Below, piece after piece: positions 8,656 through 16,596 of a stretch of 64,000 nt of DNA. How positions within the stretch are numbered: the stretch's first letter is position 1; every line of letters starts with the position of its first letter. Origin of the DNA: Calditrichia bacterium (lineage in GTDB: Bacteria > Calditrichota > Calditrichia > RBG-13-44-9 > J075); NCBI GenBank assembly GCA_028284445.1, contig JANQRS010000006.1, positions 62,001 through 126,000 on the forward strand. Direction: 5' to 3'. A program made the position numbers and the translations under genes. The notes beneath the pieces were generated by a model that was given only the letters and a program-made list of their open reading frames with translations, had not been told where the DNA came from and did not search any database.

Positions 8656-9160
8656 CATACGTTCTGCGCGTCCGCAGGAATTGCATGCCCTGCAGAGCAT
8701 TGAAATTGCCGCCGGGGAGCGCTTTCGCGAGGTGGGTTTGCCGGAAGTTGCTGATGGCGACCCGCTTTCACTGGAAAGCCTGCAAGCGTGCCTCGACAAC
8801 AATCTTCTCTGGACCGCGACTGACCAGACTGAACGTCCGCTTGGTTTCCTGGCCGCAGAAGCTTTAAGCGCGTCGCTACATATTGTCGAAGTCTCGGTCC
8901 ATCCCGATTTTGGACGAAAAGGCATTGGCCGGTCCTTGATCAGCACGTCAATTGATGAAGCTCGTCATCGCGGCTTTGACCACGTTACACTCTCCACATT
9001 TCGAAAAATCCCCTGGAATGCACCCTTTTATGCAAAACTTGGCTTTCAGTCGCTTGACAAGCACGATCTCAATAGCGAACTTCAGGTAATACGTCATTCG
9101 GAAATAGATGCCGGGATGCCCGTCGAAGAGCGGGTATTCATGCAATATCAGATTGGATAA
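8639..9160 (+). CDS. GNAT-family N-acetyltransferase
   Basis: 173 residues from the ATG at 8639, which overlaps the previous stop by 17 bp. The GNAT acetyl-CoA signature is clear: 'IVEVSVHPDFGRKGIGRSLI' (V-x-P-x-x-x-x-x-G-x-G), then 'FYAKLGFQSL', the usual motif B. The N-terminal 'RSARPQELHALQSIEIAAGE' is typical of small amino-group acetyltransferases. It lies 7 bp before xdhC and within the purine-catabolism cluster. Its substrate cannot be read from sequence; it may modify an amine released in the pathway or may be unrelated. Confidence 0.85.
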   Translation: MNAYDNIRSARPQELHALQSIEIAAGERFREVGLPEVADGDPLSLESLQACLDNNLLWTATDQTERPLGFLAAEALSASLHIVEVSVHPDFGRKGIGRSLISTSIDEARHRGFDHVTLSTFRKIPWNAPFYAKLGFQSLDKHDLNSELQVIRHSEIDAGMPVEERVFMQYQIG

Positions 9161-9167
9161 ATCGCCG

Positions 9168-10130
9168 ATGAGAGCTATTGAATTCTGGCAGGATGTAGAA
9201 CACTCCCTCGCTGATGGCAAGTGCTGCTTTATTGCCATTGTCGCTAAAAGTACGCGCCATTCACCGGGTACGGCCGGGGCACGGATGATGATCGATGAAA
9301 GCGGACGGAAGAGTGGTACCATCGGTGGCGGCATCATGGAATTCAACCTGCTCAATCGCGCCGAAGAGATTCTGAAGAATGGGATTTTTAGCCCGGAGCT
9401 TCAAATTTTGCATCATCAGAAAAACGCAAAAGGCGAAAAATCCGGTCTCATCTGCGGTGGAAGGCAAAGCAATGTCTATGCCCTCTTGCAGCCACAAGAA
9501 CATCTTGAAAGCATTCAGTCGCTGGTCAAATTACTGCAAACTGAAGGCGATGGTGTTCTTCGGATTGATAGCAGCGGTGTTACACTGAATACCACCCCGC
9601 TCGACGACCGCCAGCCGGTGTTACATCTGGTTCGCAAAGGGGATAAATGGCATTATGAAGAGCAGCTGCTCAATCCCTGGCGAATCGCCATCATTGGCGG
9701 CGGGCATTGCTCGTTGGCGCTCTCGCGAATTATGCATTCTTTGGACTATCATATCCAGGTTTTCGACACTCGCCCCGGCTACTTCGATGAGCACCCCAAC
9801 CCCTACGCCACTTCCTGTCAGATCGTTGAAGGCTATCGCGATGCCGCCGAACTAATACCCTTCCCGTCACTCACATACATCATAGTAATGACATCCGATC
9901 TGTTATCGGATACAGATGGCTTAATCGGTGTTTTGCAACACCCCTTTCCTTTTATTGGCGCAATGGGCAGTAAGTCGAAACGACGAATCATCTTTCAGCA
10001 GCTTAAAGCGGCTGGCGTATCTGATGATGACATTGCACGCATAACAGCCCCGGTTGGCCTGCCGATGCGCAGCAATCGCCCGGCCGAAATTGCTGTCAGC
10101 ATCGCCGCGCAGATTCTGCAGGACAATTAA
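9168..10130 (+). CDS. xdhC: xanthine dehydrogenase accessory protein XdhC
   Basis: In characterised relatives XdhC binds the molybdenum cofactor, promotes its sulfuration and delivers it to the XdhB subunit. 320 residues from the ATG at 9168, seven bases after the acetyltransferase. The N-terminal XdhC/CoxI domain shows 'GTAGARMMIDESGRKSGTIG' and the GGGIME core. The C-terminal half is a Rossmann fold ('IAIIGGGHCSLALSRIM', 'VFDTRPGYFDE') ending with 'FIGAMGSKSKRR' and 'ITAPVGLPM', the standard XdhC C-terminal pattern. The first domain lacks the frequent N-terminal Cys-containing motif of some XdhC proteins, but 'LICGG' retains a conserved cysteine. Adjacent allB supports a common pathway. Confidence 0.92.
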   Translation: MRAIEFWQDVEHSLADGKCCFIAIVAKSTRHSPGTAGARMMIDESGRKSGTIGGGIMEFNLLNRAEEILKNGIFSPELQILHHQKNAKGEKSGLICGGRQSNVYALLQPQEHLESIQSLVKLLQTEGDGVLRIDSSGVTLNTTPLDDRQPVLHLVRKGDKWHYEEQLLNPWRIAIIGGGHCSLALSRIMHSLDYHIQVFDTRPGYFDEHPNPYATSCQIVEGYRDAAELIPFPSLTYIIVMTSDLLSDTDGLIGVLQHPFPFIGAMGSKSKRRIIFQQLKAAGVSDDDIARITAPVGLPMRSNRPAEIAVSIAAQILQDN

Positions 10131-10132
10131 GT

Positions 10133-11476
10133 ATGCCTGACCTACTGATCAGAAGCAGGCGTATTCTGCTACCGAATCAAGTTTTCGATGGCTTCCTGCT
10201 TATCGAAGATGGCAGGATTAGCGAGGTGGTCGCTCAGCATGAAATCGATAGTAATATCCCACTTATTGATGTTGGTGATGATGTCGTCATGCCCGGTTTA
10301 ATTGACAGCCATGTTCATATCAACGAGCCGGGACGGAGCGATTGGGAAGGATTTAGAACCGCAACCGATGCTGCTGCCGCAGGCGGAATTACAACGCTCA
10401 TTGATATGCCCCTTAACAGTTCGCCGGTCACAACAACCATCGAGGCTCTTGAAGCAAAAAGAACGGCCGCAGAAGGCAAGCTGCGGGTCAACTGCGGGTT
10501 CCACGGTGGCATCGTTCCCGGTAGTCATTCTCACATCCCTGCCCTGGCAGACGCAGGCGTGCTGGGCTTCAAGGCTTTTCTGTGCCATTCCGGTATTGAT
10601 GAATTTCCCAATGTAACAGCAAGCAACCTCGAATTGGCGATGCCGCTCATTGCTGAAACCGGCTTACCCCTTCTCGTCCATGCCGAGCTCCCCGGCAATG
10701 AAGCGAAATATAAGAAGCAACTTATTGAGGCGCCAGCCTCCTATGTCGCCTGGCTGGCCTCGCGACCGCAAAAGTGGGAGGTCGATGCCATTCAGCTTTG
10801 CATAGAAATCGCAGAACGGCATGGTTGCCCGCTGCATGTTGTGCATTTGGCGGCAGCAGATGCTTTGCCCCTAATAGAAGCAGCCAAACAACGCGAAATC
10901 GATTTGACTATCGAGACCTGCCCCCACTATATTTATTTTGCGGCTGAAGATATTCCCGATGGCGACGTGCGTTTCAAATGTGCGCCGCCGATTCGTGAAT
11001 CCAGCAACAATGCCCGACTGCGGGATGCCTTGATATCGGGCCTTATCAACTTCGTTGCCAGCGATCATTCACCTGCGCCACCCGCGGTCAAACAAGCTGA
11101 AAGCGGGAATTTACTGCAAGCTTGGGGCGGGATTGCCTCACTGCAGTTTCTGCTGCCCGCAACCTGGCATGTGATGAAATCCAGCGGCATAAGTATCTAC
11201 CATCTCAGTGAATGGCTGTCGGGCGCTCCGGCAAAGCGTTTTGGATTTGGACATCGCAAAGGAGAAATCGCACCTGGTTACGATGCCGATCTGACAATAT
11301 GGGATCCAGCAGCCGAGTTCACTGTCACTGAAGACATGATCCATCATCGGCATAAAATGACGCCATATCTCGGCGAAATACTGACCGGCGTGGTAAAGAA
11401 GACCATTGTTGGGGGTGAAATTGCATATGATGATGGAAAGTTTTCGGATCAACGGGTTGGAAGAATGGTGCGGTGA
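10133..11476 (+). CDS. allB: allantoinase
   Basis: Hydrolyses allantoin to allantoate. 447 residues, the normal family length, with cyclic-amidohydrolase metal ligands in order: His60 and His62 ('DSHVHINEPGR'), the Lys147 that would be carboxylated to bridge the two metals ('LGFKAFLCHSG'), His183 ('LLVHAEL'), a His in 'HVVHLAAADAL', and the Asp of 'VASDHSP'. 'DEF' after CHSG is typical of allantoinases rather than dihydropyrimidinases or dihydroorotases. It begins two bases after the xdhC stop, so the genes are co-transcribed. No allantoate-processing enzyme (allantoicase or allantoate amidohydrolase) follows in the window. Confidence 0.92.
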   Translation: MPDLLIRSRRILLPNQVFDGFLLIEDGRISEVVAQHEIDSNIPLIDVGDDVVMPGLIDSHVHINEPGRSDWEGFRTATDAAAAGGITTLIDMPLNSSPVTTTIEALEAKRTAAEGKLRVNCGFHGGIVPGSHSHIPALADAGVLGFKAFLCHSGIDEFPNVTASNLELAMPLIAETGLPLLVHAELPGNEAKYKKQLIEAPASYVAWLASRPQKWEVDAIQLCIEIAERHGCPLHVVHLAAADALPLIEAAKQREIDLTIETCPHYIYFAAEDIPDGDVRFKCAPPIRESSNNARLRDALISGLINFVASDHSPAPPAVKQAESGNLLQAWGGIASLQFLLPATWHVMKSSGISIYHLSEWLSGAPAKRFGFGHRKGEIAPGYDADLTIWDPAAEFTVTEDMIHHRHKMTPYLGEILTGVVKKTIVGGEIAYDDGKFSDQRVGRMVR

Positions 11477-11552
11477 ACCCATCCCTTGGGCGGATGGCAT
11501 CCCTCAACCAAAGCTGTTGAAAACGAACACACACACAAACGACAAAAAGCAG

Positions 11553-12065
11553 ATGCCTACACTTTCGCAATTAAACACCTTGTCTGACGACCAATTCAAG
11601 GATGTCCTTAGCCGCTGCTGCGGCTCGTCAGCATGGGTGCAAAAAATGGCCCAGGAGCGACCATTTGAAAATGACAGTGCACTGCTAGATGCGGCAGATC
11701 TCACCTGGGAAGCACTTTCCGAGGTTGACTGGCGGGAAGCCTTTGCTCATCATCCGCAAATTGGTGACCGAGAAAGCCTGAAAAAGAAATTCACCGCGAC
11801 TGCTAGCTGGGCCGGAAATGAACAAGCAGGCACCGCCACGGCAACAGATGAAGTTTTGGACGAATTAGGCGAATATAATCGCCAATACCTCAAAAAATTT
11901 GGTTATATTTTCATTGTTTGTGCCACCGGCAAAAGTGCTTCTGAAATGTTGTCGTTGCTGAAGCAGCGTATTGACAATGCACCGGAAAATGAAATCCGCA
12001 TTGCCGCCGGTGAGCAGCAAAAAATAACCCGCTTACGGCTTCAAAAATTGTTGAATGGTGAATAA
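11553..12065 (+). CDS. uraD: 2-oxo-4-hydroxy-4-carboxy-5-ureidoimidazoline (OHCU) decarboxylase
   Basis: Catalyses the last step from urate to S-allantoin, decarboxylating OHCU. 170 residues from the ATG at 11553; the longer in-frame alternative would run far into allB and is rejected. Catalytic motif 'AHHPQIGDRE' with His67, and the family signature around 'YLKKFGYIFIVCATGKSASE' followed by 'LLKQRIDN'. All-helical soluble enzyme, normal length. Located between allantoinase and 5-hydroxyisourate hydrolase, its pathway neighbours; the 76-bp gap after allB is the largest in this half of the cluster. Confidence 0.92.
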   Translation: MPTLSQLNTLSDDQFKDVLSRCCGSSAWVQKMAQERPFENDSALLDAADLTWEALSEVDWREAFAHHPQIGDRESLKKKFTATASWAGNEQAGTATATDEVLDELGEYNRQYLKKFGYIFIVCATGKSASEMLSLLKQRIDNAPENEIRIAAGEQQKITRLRLQKLLNGE

Positions 12066-12066
12066 A

Positions 12067-12411
12067 ATGAAAAGCCCTATTACGACGCATATTCTCGATA
12101 CCACCCTTGGTAAGCCCGCAAGCGGCGTCCCGGTGCTGCTGGAATATCTGCAAGATGATGATTGGCAGCATCTCGCCAATAGCGAGACAGATGATGATGG
12201 ACGAATTTCAAATCTACTGGATGCTGACAAAGCAATAGAAGCCGGCATTTACCGGATCACCTTCGACACTGCCAGTTATTTCCAGGCTGCTGCACGCAAA
12301 ACCTTCTATCCTTACGTCAGCATCGTATTTGAAATAAATCAAACCGATCAGCATTATCATGTCCCCCTTCTATTGAACCCGTTCGGCTATAGCACTTACA
12401 GGGGGAGTTGA
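12067..12411 (+). CDS. uraH: 5-hydroxyisourate hydrolase (transthyretin-like)
   Basis: Hydrolyses 5-hydroxyisourate, the product of urate oxidation, to OHCU. 114 residues from ATG 12067, which has GGTGA five bases upstream; an in-frame ATG at 12055 overlaps uraD. Active-site residues of the transthyretin-related family are all present: His8 in 'THILDTTLGKPASGVPV', Arg46 in 'TDDDGRI', His98 in 'HYHVPLLL', and the C-terminal tetrapeptide YRGS. No N-terminal signal is visible, so it acts in the cytoplasm. It starts one base after the uraD stop. Its presence implies urate is oxidised somewhere, yet no urate oxidase is found here. Confidence 0.95.
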   Translation: MKSPITTHILDTTLGKPASGVPVLLEYLQDDDWQHLANSETDDDGRISNLLDADKAIEAGIYRITFDTASYFQAAARKTFYPYVSIVFEINQTDQHYHVPLLLNPFGYSTYRGS

Positions 12412-12412
12412 T

Positions 12413-12982
12413 ATGACCTTACAAACCAGCATAAGCTTGACCTTACCCGAATGGATAGAGGCGGAAATTGAAAGCACTGCAAGCTATCCTTCCGATCTTG
12501 AAAAAATAGAACTGGTTATTCGTCTCGCCCGGCTCAACGTGGAACGGCACACCGGTGGGCCATTCGGCGCTGCCATTTTTCGTGATCCCAGCGGAGAATT
12601 AATCGCTGTTGGCGTTAATCGGGTAGTACCGGAAACCTGTTCAGTCGCCCATGCAGAAATGATGGCCTATATGCTGGCAGAATCAAGACTCGGCACCCAT
12701 CGCCTCAACGAAAAAGGCCCTGCCAAATTCACGCTCGCATCTTCCGCACAGCCCTGCGCCATGTGCTTCGGGGCACTGCCCTGGACCGGCGTGCAACACC
12801 TGATATTCGCAGCTCGCAGTGAAGATGTTGAACGTCTCACCGATTTTGATGAAGGCCCGGTCCCACGGGATTGGGAATCACAACTCGCCAAACGCGGCAT
12901 CAGCGTCAAACAAGATATTTTACGTTCTGAAGCTTGTGACGTACTCAGCCTCTACCAGGCAACCCATGGCATATCTTATTGA
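12413..12982 (+). CDS. zinc-dependent nucleobase deaminase, probable guanine deaminase
   Basis: 189 residues of the CMP/dCMP-type deaminase fold. The zinc site is complete: 'VAHAEMMAYM' (His80, catalytic Glu82) and 'SAQPCAMCFG' (Cys115, Cys118). 'GGPFGAAIFRD' and the DFDEGPVPRDWE tail resemble bacterial GuaD-type guanine deaminases, which make xanthine for xanthine dehydrogenase; placement at the end of the purine operon, one base after uraH, supports that. The substrate is still inference: cytosine, adenosine (tRNA) and other deaminases share this fold. A likely terminator follows at 13018. Confidence 0.85.
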   Translation: MTLQTSISLTLPEWIEAEIESTASYPSDLEKIELVIRLARLNVERHTGGPFGAAIFRDPSGELIAVGVNRVVPETCSVAHAEMMAYMLAESRLGTHRLNEKGPAKFTLASSAQPCAMCFGALPWTGVQHLIFAARSEDVERLTDFDEGPVPRDWESQLAKRGISVKQDILRSEACDVLSLYQATHGISY

Positions 12983-13017
12983 ATCAATTTCGTAACTAAT
13001 ATTCGACGTATTGTCAG

Positions 13018-13049
13018 GAATCAGCAAACAGCAGCTGATTCAGCTTTTT
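13018..13049 (+). terminator. probable intrinsic terminator of purine operon
   Basis: Inverted repeat GAATCAGC / GCTGATTC with an 8-base loop (13018-13041), followed after three bases by TTTTT. It lies 36 bp after the deaminase stop and before an unrelated gene. The T tract is short and offset. Confidence 0.5.
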
Positions 13050-13132
13050 CTTCAGGCCCTAAACTGTTTCGGCATTGTTACGACGATATAGCAGGGTAAG
13101 AGATTGTCGAATTTCGGGATGATCAAAACGAT

Positions 13133-13714
13133 ATGAAATACACCCTTCTGATTATTGCCGCAATCGGGACGGTCTATTGGTGGGTCAACCGCCCTATAGA
13201 ACATGAACCAGGCATCCTTATTGCCGAGAAACCGAAGCAGCGCCTCATTAGCAAACGCACCGCCTTTCAGCATGAAGGATATCGCATCACGCCAATGGCT
13301 ACATTTGATATCAAGGCAAGAGTCCTGGGAATCGAAGGGTATTCCTTTGATCGTGCCGCCGATCTATCACCTGTTGACCTTGCCCTCGGCTGGGGTCCGA
13401 TGTCCGACGAAGCAGTTCTCGATAAAATCTCCATCAGTCAGGCTGCCAGATTTTACTTCTGGCGCACGCGACGAGTCCCAATCCCACGTCGCGAAATAGA
13501 AACCAACAGCGCCAATATGCACATCATCCCTGCCAACGATATCGTCGATGACCAGCTCGATGATATTCGCGTTGGTAGCCTGATCCGCCTCAAAGGGAAT
13601 CTGGTTGCAGTTAAAGGCACAGATGGCTGGCAGTGGAATTCCTCGATGAAACGCACAGATACCGGCAACGGTGCTTGTGAAATTATCTGGGTTGAGGAAG
13701 TCGAATTTCTCTGA
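13133..13714 (+). CDS. membrane-anchored hypothetical protein upstream of HNH nuclease
   Basis: 193 residues. One N-terminal hydrophobic segment (about residues 4-18), then a soluble domain presumably outside the cytoplasmic membrane. Distinctive motifs are 'LGWGPMSDEAVLDKISISQA', 'FYFWRTRRVPIP' and 'NSANMHIIPAND', and a small beta-domain near the end ('VGSLIRLKGNLVAV'). I recall uncharacterised proteobacterial proteins with the same WGPMSD / ANMHIIP motifs, but no named function. It is followed by an HNH nuclease gene and a zinc-ribbon membrane protein on the same strand; whether they work together is open. Confidence 0.7.
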   Translation: MKYTLLIIAAIGTVYWWVNRPIEHEPGILIAEKPKQRLISKRTAFQHEGYRITPMATFDIKARVLGIEGYSFDRAADLSPVDLALGWGPMSDEAVLDKISISQAARFYFWRTRRVPIPRREIETNSANMHIIPANDIVDDQLDDIRVGSLIRLKGNLVAVKGTDGWQWNSSMKRTDTGNGACEIIWVEEVEFL

Positions 13715-13863
13715 AACAGCGCCGCGCATCAACCAAGCCCAAACCCCACTCAAGAAGCCACATTTTTCAAGCATAATCCCTGTCATTGCATTTTTATATG
13801 GGACTTAGTACATTGAGCCCGGTTTTTTTAGATGCAAGAACATACAAAAGACAGGAACACCAC

Positions 13864-14166
13864 GTGTCCGACTGGGTAAACATTCGGAAAGACAAGCAGC
13901 ATATTGCCCGCGAACGTCAAAAAGCCCGCAAGCTAAAACAATCCAATTGGTGGAAAAATTTGCTGGCGGAGGGCAAATGCCATTATTGTAATGGCGTCTT
14001 CGAACCCGCTGAACTGACGATGGATCACATCGTTCCGGTATCACGCGGAGGAAAAAGCAATAAGGGCAATATCGTGGTGTGCTGCAAAGACTGTAATAAT
14101 GAAAAAAAATACCTGACACCGGCGGAAATGATTTTAAAAAAACTCCGTAATCAAGATCAGGAATAA
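13864..14166 (+). CDS. HNH endonuclease family protein
   Basis: About 100 residues from GTG 13864 (AGGA about eight bases upstream). Longer starts at 13786 or 13798 are in frame but lack a ribosome site and add non-conserved sequence. The HNH core is intact: Cys39-x2-Cys42 ('CHYCNGVF'), 'LTMDHIVPVSRGGKSNKGN' with catalytic His55, then 'CCKDCNNEKKYLTPAEMI' with the second cysteine pair and the Asn/Lys end of the motif. Such single-domain HNH proteins cut double-stranded nucleic acid; the cellular role of this group is not settled. No methylase, phage or toxin-antitoxin gene is adjacent, which argues against a restriction or homing role. Confidence 0.85.
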   Translation: MSDWVNIRKDKQHIARERQKARKLKQSNWWKNLLAEGKCHYCNGVFEPAELTMDHIVPVSRGGKSNKGNIVVCCKDCNNEKKYLTPAEMILKKLRNQDQE

Positions 14167-14177
14167 AGAGGAAGTAA

Positions 14178-14786
14178 ATGACCTATTGTCCACATTGCAC
14201 CGAGCGGCTTACCAAACCAACCAAGGTTTGCCCGCACTGCAAAAAGCTCATTGACCTAAGCCTGCACGCGGCACTTTATCAGCCGGGTGAAACCAGCAAG
14301 CTAAACCGGCGGGCGTTACGCAAAATCTGGATGGCTGAACATTCGCATATCATTACCCCGATCCTGACCTTCATCTCAGGCTGTATCGTTGGGGGTATTG
14401 CGCTGTTCTTTTATTCACAGCAATCGTTTGTCGATGAGAGACAAAGCTATGCAACGCAGATAGACTCTCTGAAAACGGTTATTGAATCGCAAGAAGCGGC
14501 AGCAGGATCGTTAAATGATGGGTTTGCCCACCAGTTGGCAGGGAAGGACACAATAATTGTGGTTCTGGAAGAACAAAGAGAAACGCTTAGCAAGATGCTC
14601 TCGTTCACGGCCCGGCTGGCCCGCAACAGCACAATTTCTGCGGACTCATCTGAAGCCCAGTATTTTCGCCGAAATTTCCGCTACCTGGAAACACAAATGG
14701 AACAGCAGCAGGAAAAGCTTGACAAAACAGGTCATAAGGCCAAAGAGTTAAACAACCTGGCCTCGATCCCGCAGCTTCTCAAATAG
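14178..14786 (+). CDS. zinc-ribbon, single-pass membrane, coiled-coil protein
   Basis: 202 residues. N-terminal zinc ribbon with two CxxC pairs ('YCPHCTERL', 'VCPHCKKLI'), a linker, one membrane helix at about residues 54-75 ('ITPILTFISGCIVGGIALFF'), then a long predicted coiled coil rich in Glu, Gln, Leu and Lys to the end. The ribbon is probably cytoplasmic and the coiled coil periplasmic by the positive-inside rule. A GAGGAAG ribosome site precedes the ATG. It follows the HNH gene by 11 bp and may share its transcript. I do not recognise the family; the layout suggests a structural or scaffolding role. Confidence 0.75.
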   Translation: MTYCPHCTERLTKPTKVCPHCKKLIDLSLHAALYQPGETSKLNRRALRKIWMAEHSHIITPILTFISGCIVGGIALFFYSQQSFVDERQSYATQIDSLKTVIESQEAAAGSLNDGFAHQLAGKDTIIVVLEEQRETLSKMLSFTARLARNSTISADSSEAQYFRRNFRYLETQMEQQQEKLDKTGHKAKELNNLASIPQLLK

Positions 14787-14795
14787 CTGCGCCAA

Positions 14796-15659
14796 TCAAT
14801 CCCAGATACTGCTCGTATCCCGGCGACGTGGCCGGAGCGTTACCCGTACCCCGGCCGAGATAAAGGTGTTTTCTATAACTATATCCGACGCGTTGATTTC
14901 AGTCTCTTCAAAGCGCCACAGAACAAATAGTCGAACCAGATTTCCGGCAACTGACCCCGGATAATAATTCGCCTCCGCAGTAAAGCCAGTAAAATGCGGC
15001 TCCGGACTTTTCACTATCACCCTGTCAAAGTAGCTGCCTTTTAGAACCAACTTGCGCCCGTAGCGCAGCCCCACTCCCACGCTAAAACCGGTTTCCAACC
15101 CCGACAAGGTCGAGTCTACCACCCTGCCAAATTCTTGATAATACTCCCGCCCCATTTCGATCCGCGTCCTGCCAACCACACCATAAATTTGCCCGGAGAT
15201 CGCCAGTTTGCGATGCCGTAGTGTTTTCCCCAATCCCAGACGTCCTTGTATCCAGCGAAAATCTTCAAAAAGTGGACCACTGCGATCAAAATCGAGCAGC
15301 GTTAGGCCAATGACCATCAGGCGGCGATTTAAATTGGCGTCCATGAGGCCTGCGCGCCAGCGAAACTCGGCAGAATCCAGGGTGCCACCAAAGCGAGCAC
15401 CGGCAGCGAGCATCGCCGTTGAAACATATGAAAGTGGCGACGCACCAGGAACGCGTGCTAAGTCACGCAACTGCATGAACTCGCCGTTCACCTGTTGAAT
15501 GCCGGACGGATCAACATAGGTATAATGAATGCCTAACGTCGAGGGCTGTCCACCAAACCCGCCGCGCCCAAAACCCCGCTGGGCAAAGCCGCTTTCTGCG
15601 AGCATGCAAAGGCATAAAACCAACATCCAGCAGTTCAATCGCTTGTATGTTTCAATCAT
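14796..15659 (-). CDS. predicted outer-membrane beta-barrel protein
   Basis: 287 residues. Signal peptide to about residue 26 (LVLCLCMLAESGFAQ), then a short Gly/Phe/Arg-rich stretch ('RGFGRGGFGG'). The remainder alternates polar and hydrophobic residues in short strands with many aromatic residues at strand ends and a Tyr/Phe/Leu-rich pattern ('GLRYGRKLVLKGSYFDRVIV', 'FVLWRFEETEINAS'), as in outer-membrane beta-barrels. It ends nine bases from the end of the convergent zinc-ribbon gene. A GGAG site precedes the ATG. Function unknown; location inferred. Confidence 0.65.
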   Translation of the reverse strand: MIETYKRLNCWMLVLCLCMLAESGFAQRGFGRGGFGGQPSTLGIHYTYVDPSGIQQVNGEFMQLRDLARVPGASPLSYVSTAMLAAGARFGGTLDSAEFRWRAGLMDANLNRRLMVIGLTLLDFDRSGPLFEDFRWIQGRLGLGKTLRHRKLAISGQIYGVVGRTRIEMGREYYQEFGRVVDSTLSGLETGFSVGVGLRYGRKLVLKGSYFDRVIVKSPEPHFTGFTAEANYYPGSVAGNLVRLFVLWRFEETEINASDIVIENTFISAGVRVTLRPRRRDTSSIWD

Positions 15660-15975
15660 AGTAGTCTCCAGTTTTCCTCAAGCCGCTTCCGGACGCTAAA
15701 TATTTGACAATCAAATATTGGCGTTGATTTCGATCATTCCTCTTAAAATAAAACCTTCTGACAGGATTTACAGGATCAAATAGTTTTATCATGTTAATCA
15801 TGTCGACCCGTTTTTTAAATCTGTGTTCATCTGCGAAGATCCGTCTGCATCGGTGCCGAAAGGGTTTTAAGGAAGCCTACATATATTAGACGACACAACC
15901 TGTCAAAAACGTACACATAAAATCACACAAAAAAACAATTCATCTAACACTTTTTATTGCTTACATTTTTTGGAT
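15660..15975. other. divergent intergenic region before microcompartment operon
   Basis: 316 bp between a minus-strand barrel gene and the plus-strand shell operon. No open frame or RNA gene is evident. It contains the imperfect inverted repeat at 15760-15804, a stretch 'AATCTGTGTTCATCTGCG' at about 15819-15836 of a kind that recurs in bacterial intergenic DNA, and an AT-rich last 90 bases that presumably hold the shell-operon promoter. I cannot assign the promoter hexamers. Confidence 0.5.
15760..15804. repeat. imperfect inverted repeat of CAGGATTTACAGGAT type
   Basis: GACAGGATTTACAGGAT at 15760-15776 pairs with ATCATGTTAATCATGTC at 15788-15804 (13 of 17 positions complementary), with an 11-base spacer. 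The arms look like a decayed copy of the 'acaggatttacaggat ... atcctgttaatcctgtc' intergenic repeat seen in many bacterial genomes (from memory). Confidence 0.5.
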
Positions 15976-16596
15976 ATGAAGACATTTCCTGCTATTGCCC
16001 TCATTGAGCTCTCAAATATTGCCGATGGTATGCAAACCGCTGATCGAATGCTTAAGCAATCTCCCATATCCCTCTTGAAAGCCGGTACGCTGAGCGGCGG
16101 GAAATATCTTATTATGGTTGGCGGAAGCGTGGCAGCAACCGAGGAAGCCTATAAAGAAGGCATTGTCATTGCCGGAGATGCTGTTGTGGATCGACTGATC
16201 CTGCCGGATGTTCATACAGATTTATTCGCAGCAATTGCCGGCAAAACTGCTGCCCCGAAAGACGAATCATTGCTTACCATCGAAACACATTCCATTGCCA
16301 GTATTATTGCCGCCGCCGATGCAGCCCTCAAGAGCACGCAAATCAGCCTGGTCGATTTACGCATGGCTGACGCTTATGGTGGCAAAGCCTATGTGATCTA
16401 CAATGGCAAGATTGAAGACATTGAAGATGCACGAGAGATTTCGCTGTCTTTATTATCAGCAAAGGACGTATCTGCCAAGTGCAGTTTGATCGCCAGAATC
16501 GCTGATGATTTGGCTACACAGCTCCACGGATCGCAGCGCTTCTCCGAATCCGATTTTATTCATCCTGAAGATGGAGAGACGGATGTTATTGGGTAA
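15976..16596 (+). CDS. tandem-domain bacterial microcompartment shell protein (BMC-T)
   Basis: 206 residues from ATG 15976 (a TTG two codons earlier is an alternative). Two BMC domains lie in tandem: about residues 3-85 ('AIALIELSNIADGMQTADRM', 'LLKAGTLSGGKYLIMVGG', 'VAATEEAYKEG') and about 95-180 ('LLTIETHSIASIIAAADAAL', 'LVDLRMADAYGGKAYVIYNG', 'IEDAREISLSLL'). Such proteins form trimeric pseudo-hexameric tiles in the facets of protein organelle shells. The pore-facing loops (GGKY, GGKA) lack cysteine, so an iron-sulfur-bearing PduT-type pore is unlikely. The start of the next gene overlaps its end by 14 bp. No single-domain BMC-H gene or signature cargo enzyme is adjacent. First gene of a three-gene shell operon. 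Confidence 0.9.
   Translation: MKTFPAIALIELSNIADGMQTADRMLKQSPISLLKAGTLSGGKYLIMVGGSVAATEEAYKEGIVIAGDAVVDRLILPDVHTDLFAAIAGKTAAPKDESLLTIETHSIASIIAAADAALKSTQISLVDLRMADAYGGKAYVIYNGKIEDIEDAREISLSLLSAKDVSAKCSLIARIADDLATQLHGSQRFSESDFIHPEDGETDVIG

Noticed and set aside
13864..14166. HNH gene as part of an intron or homing element
   Set aside because: No interrupted gene, intron structure or second endonuclease domain surrounds it.
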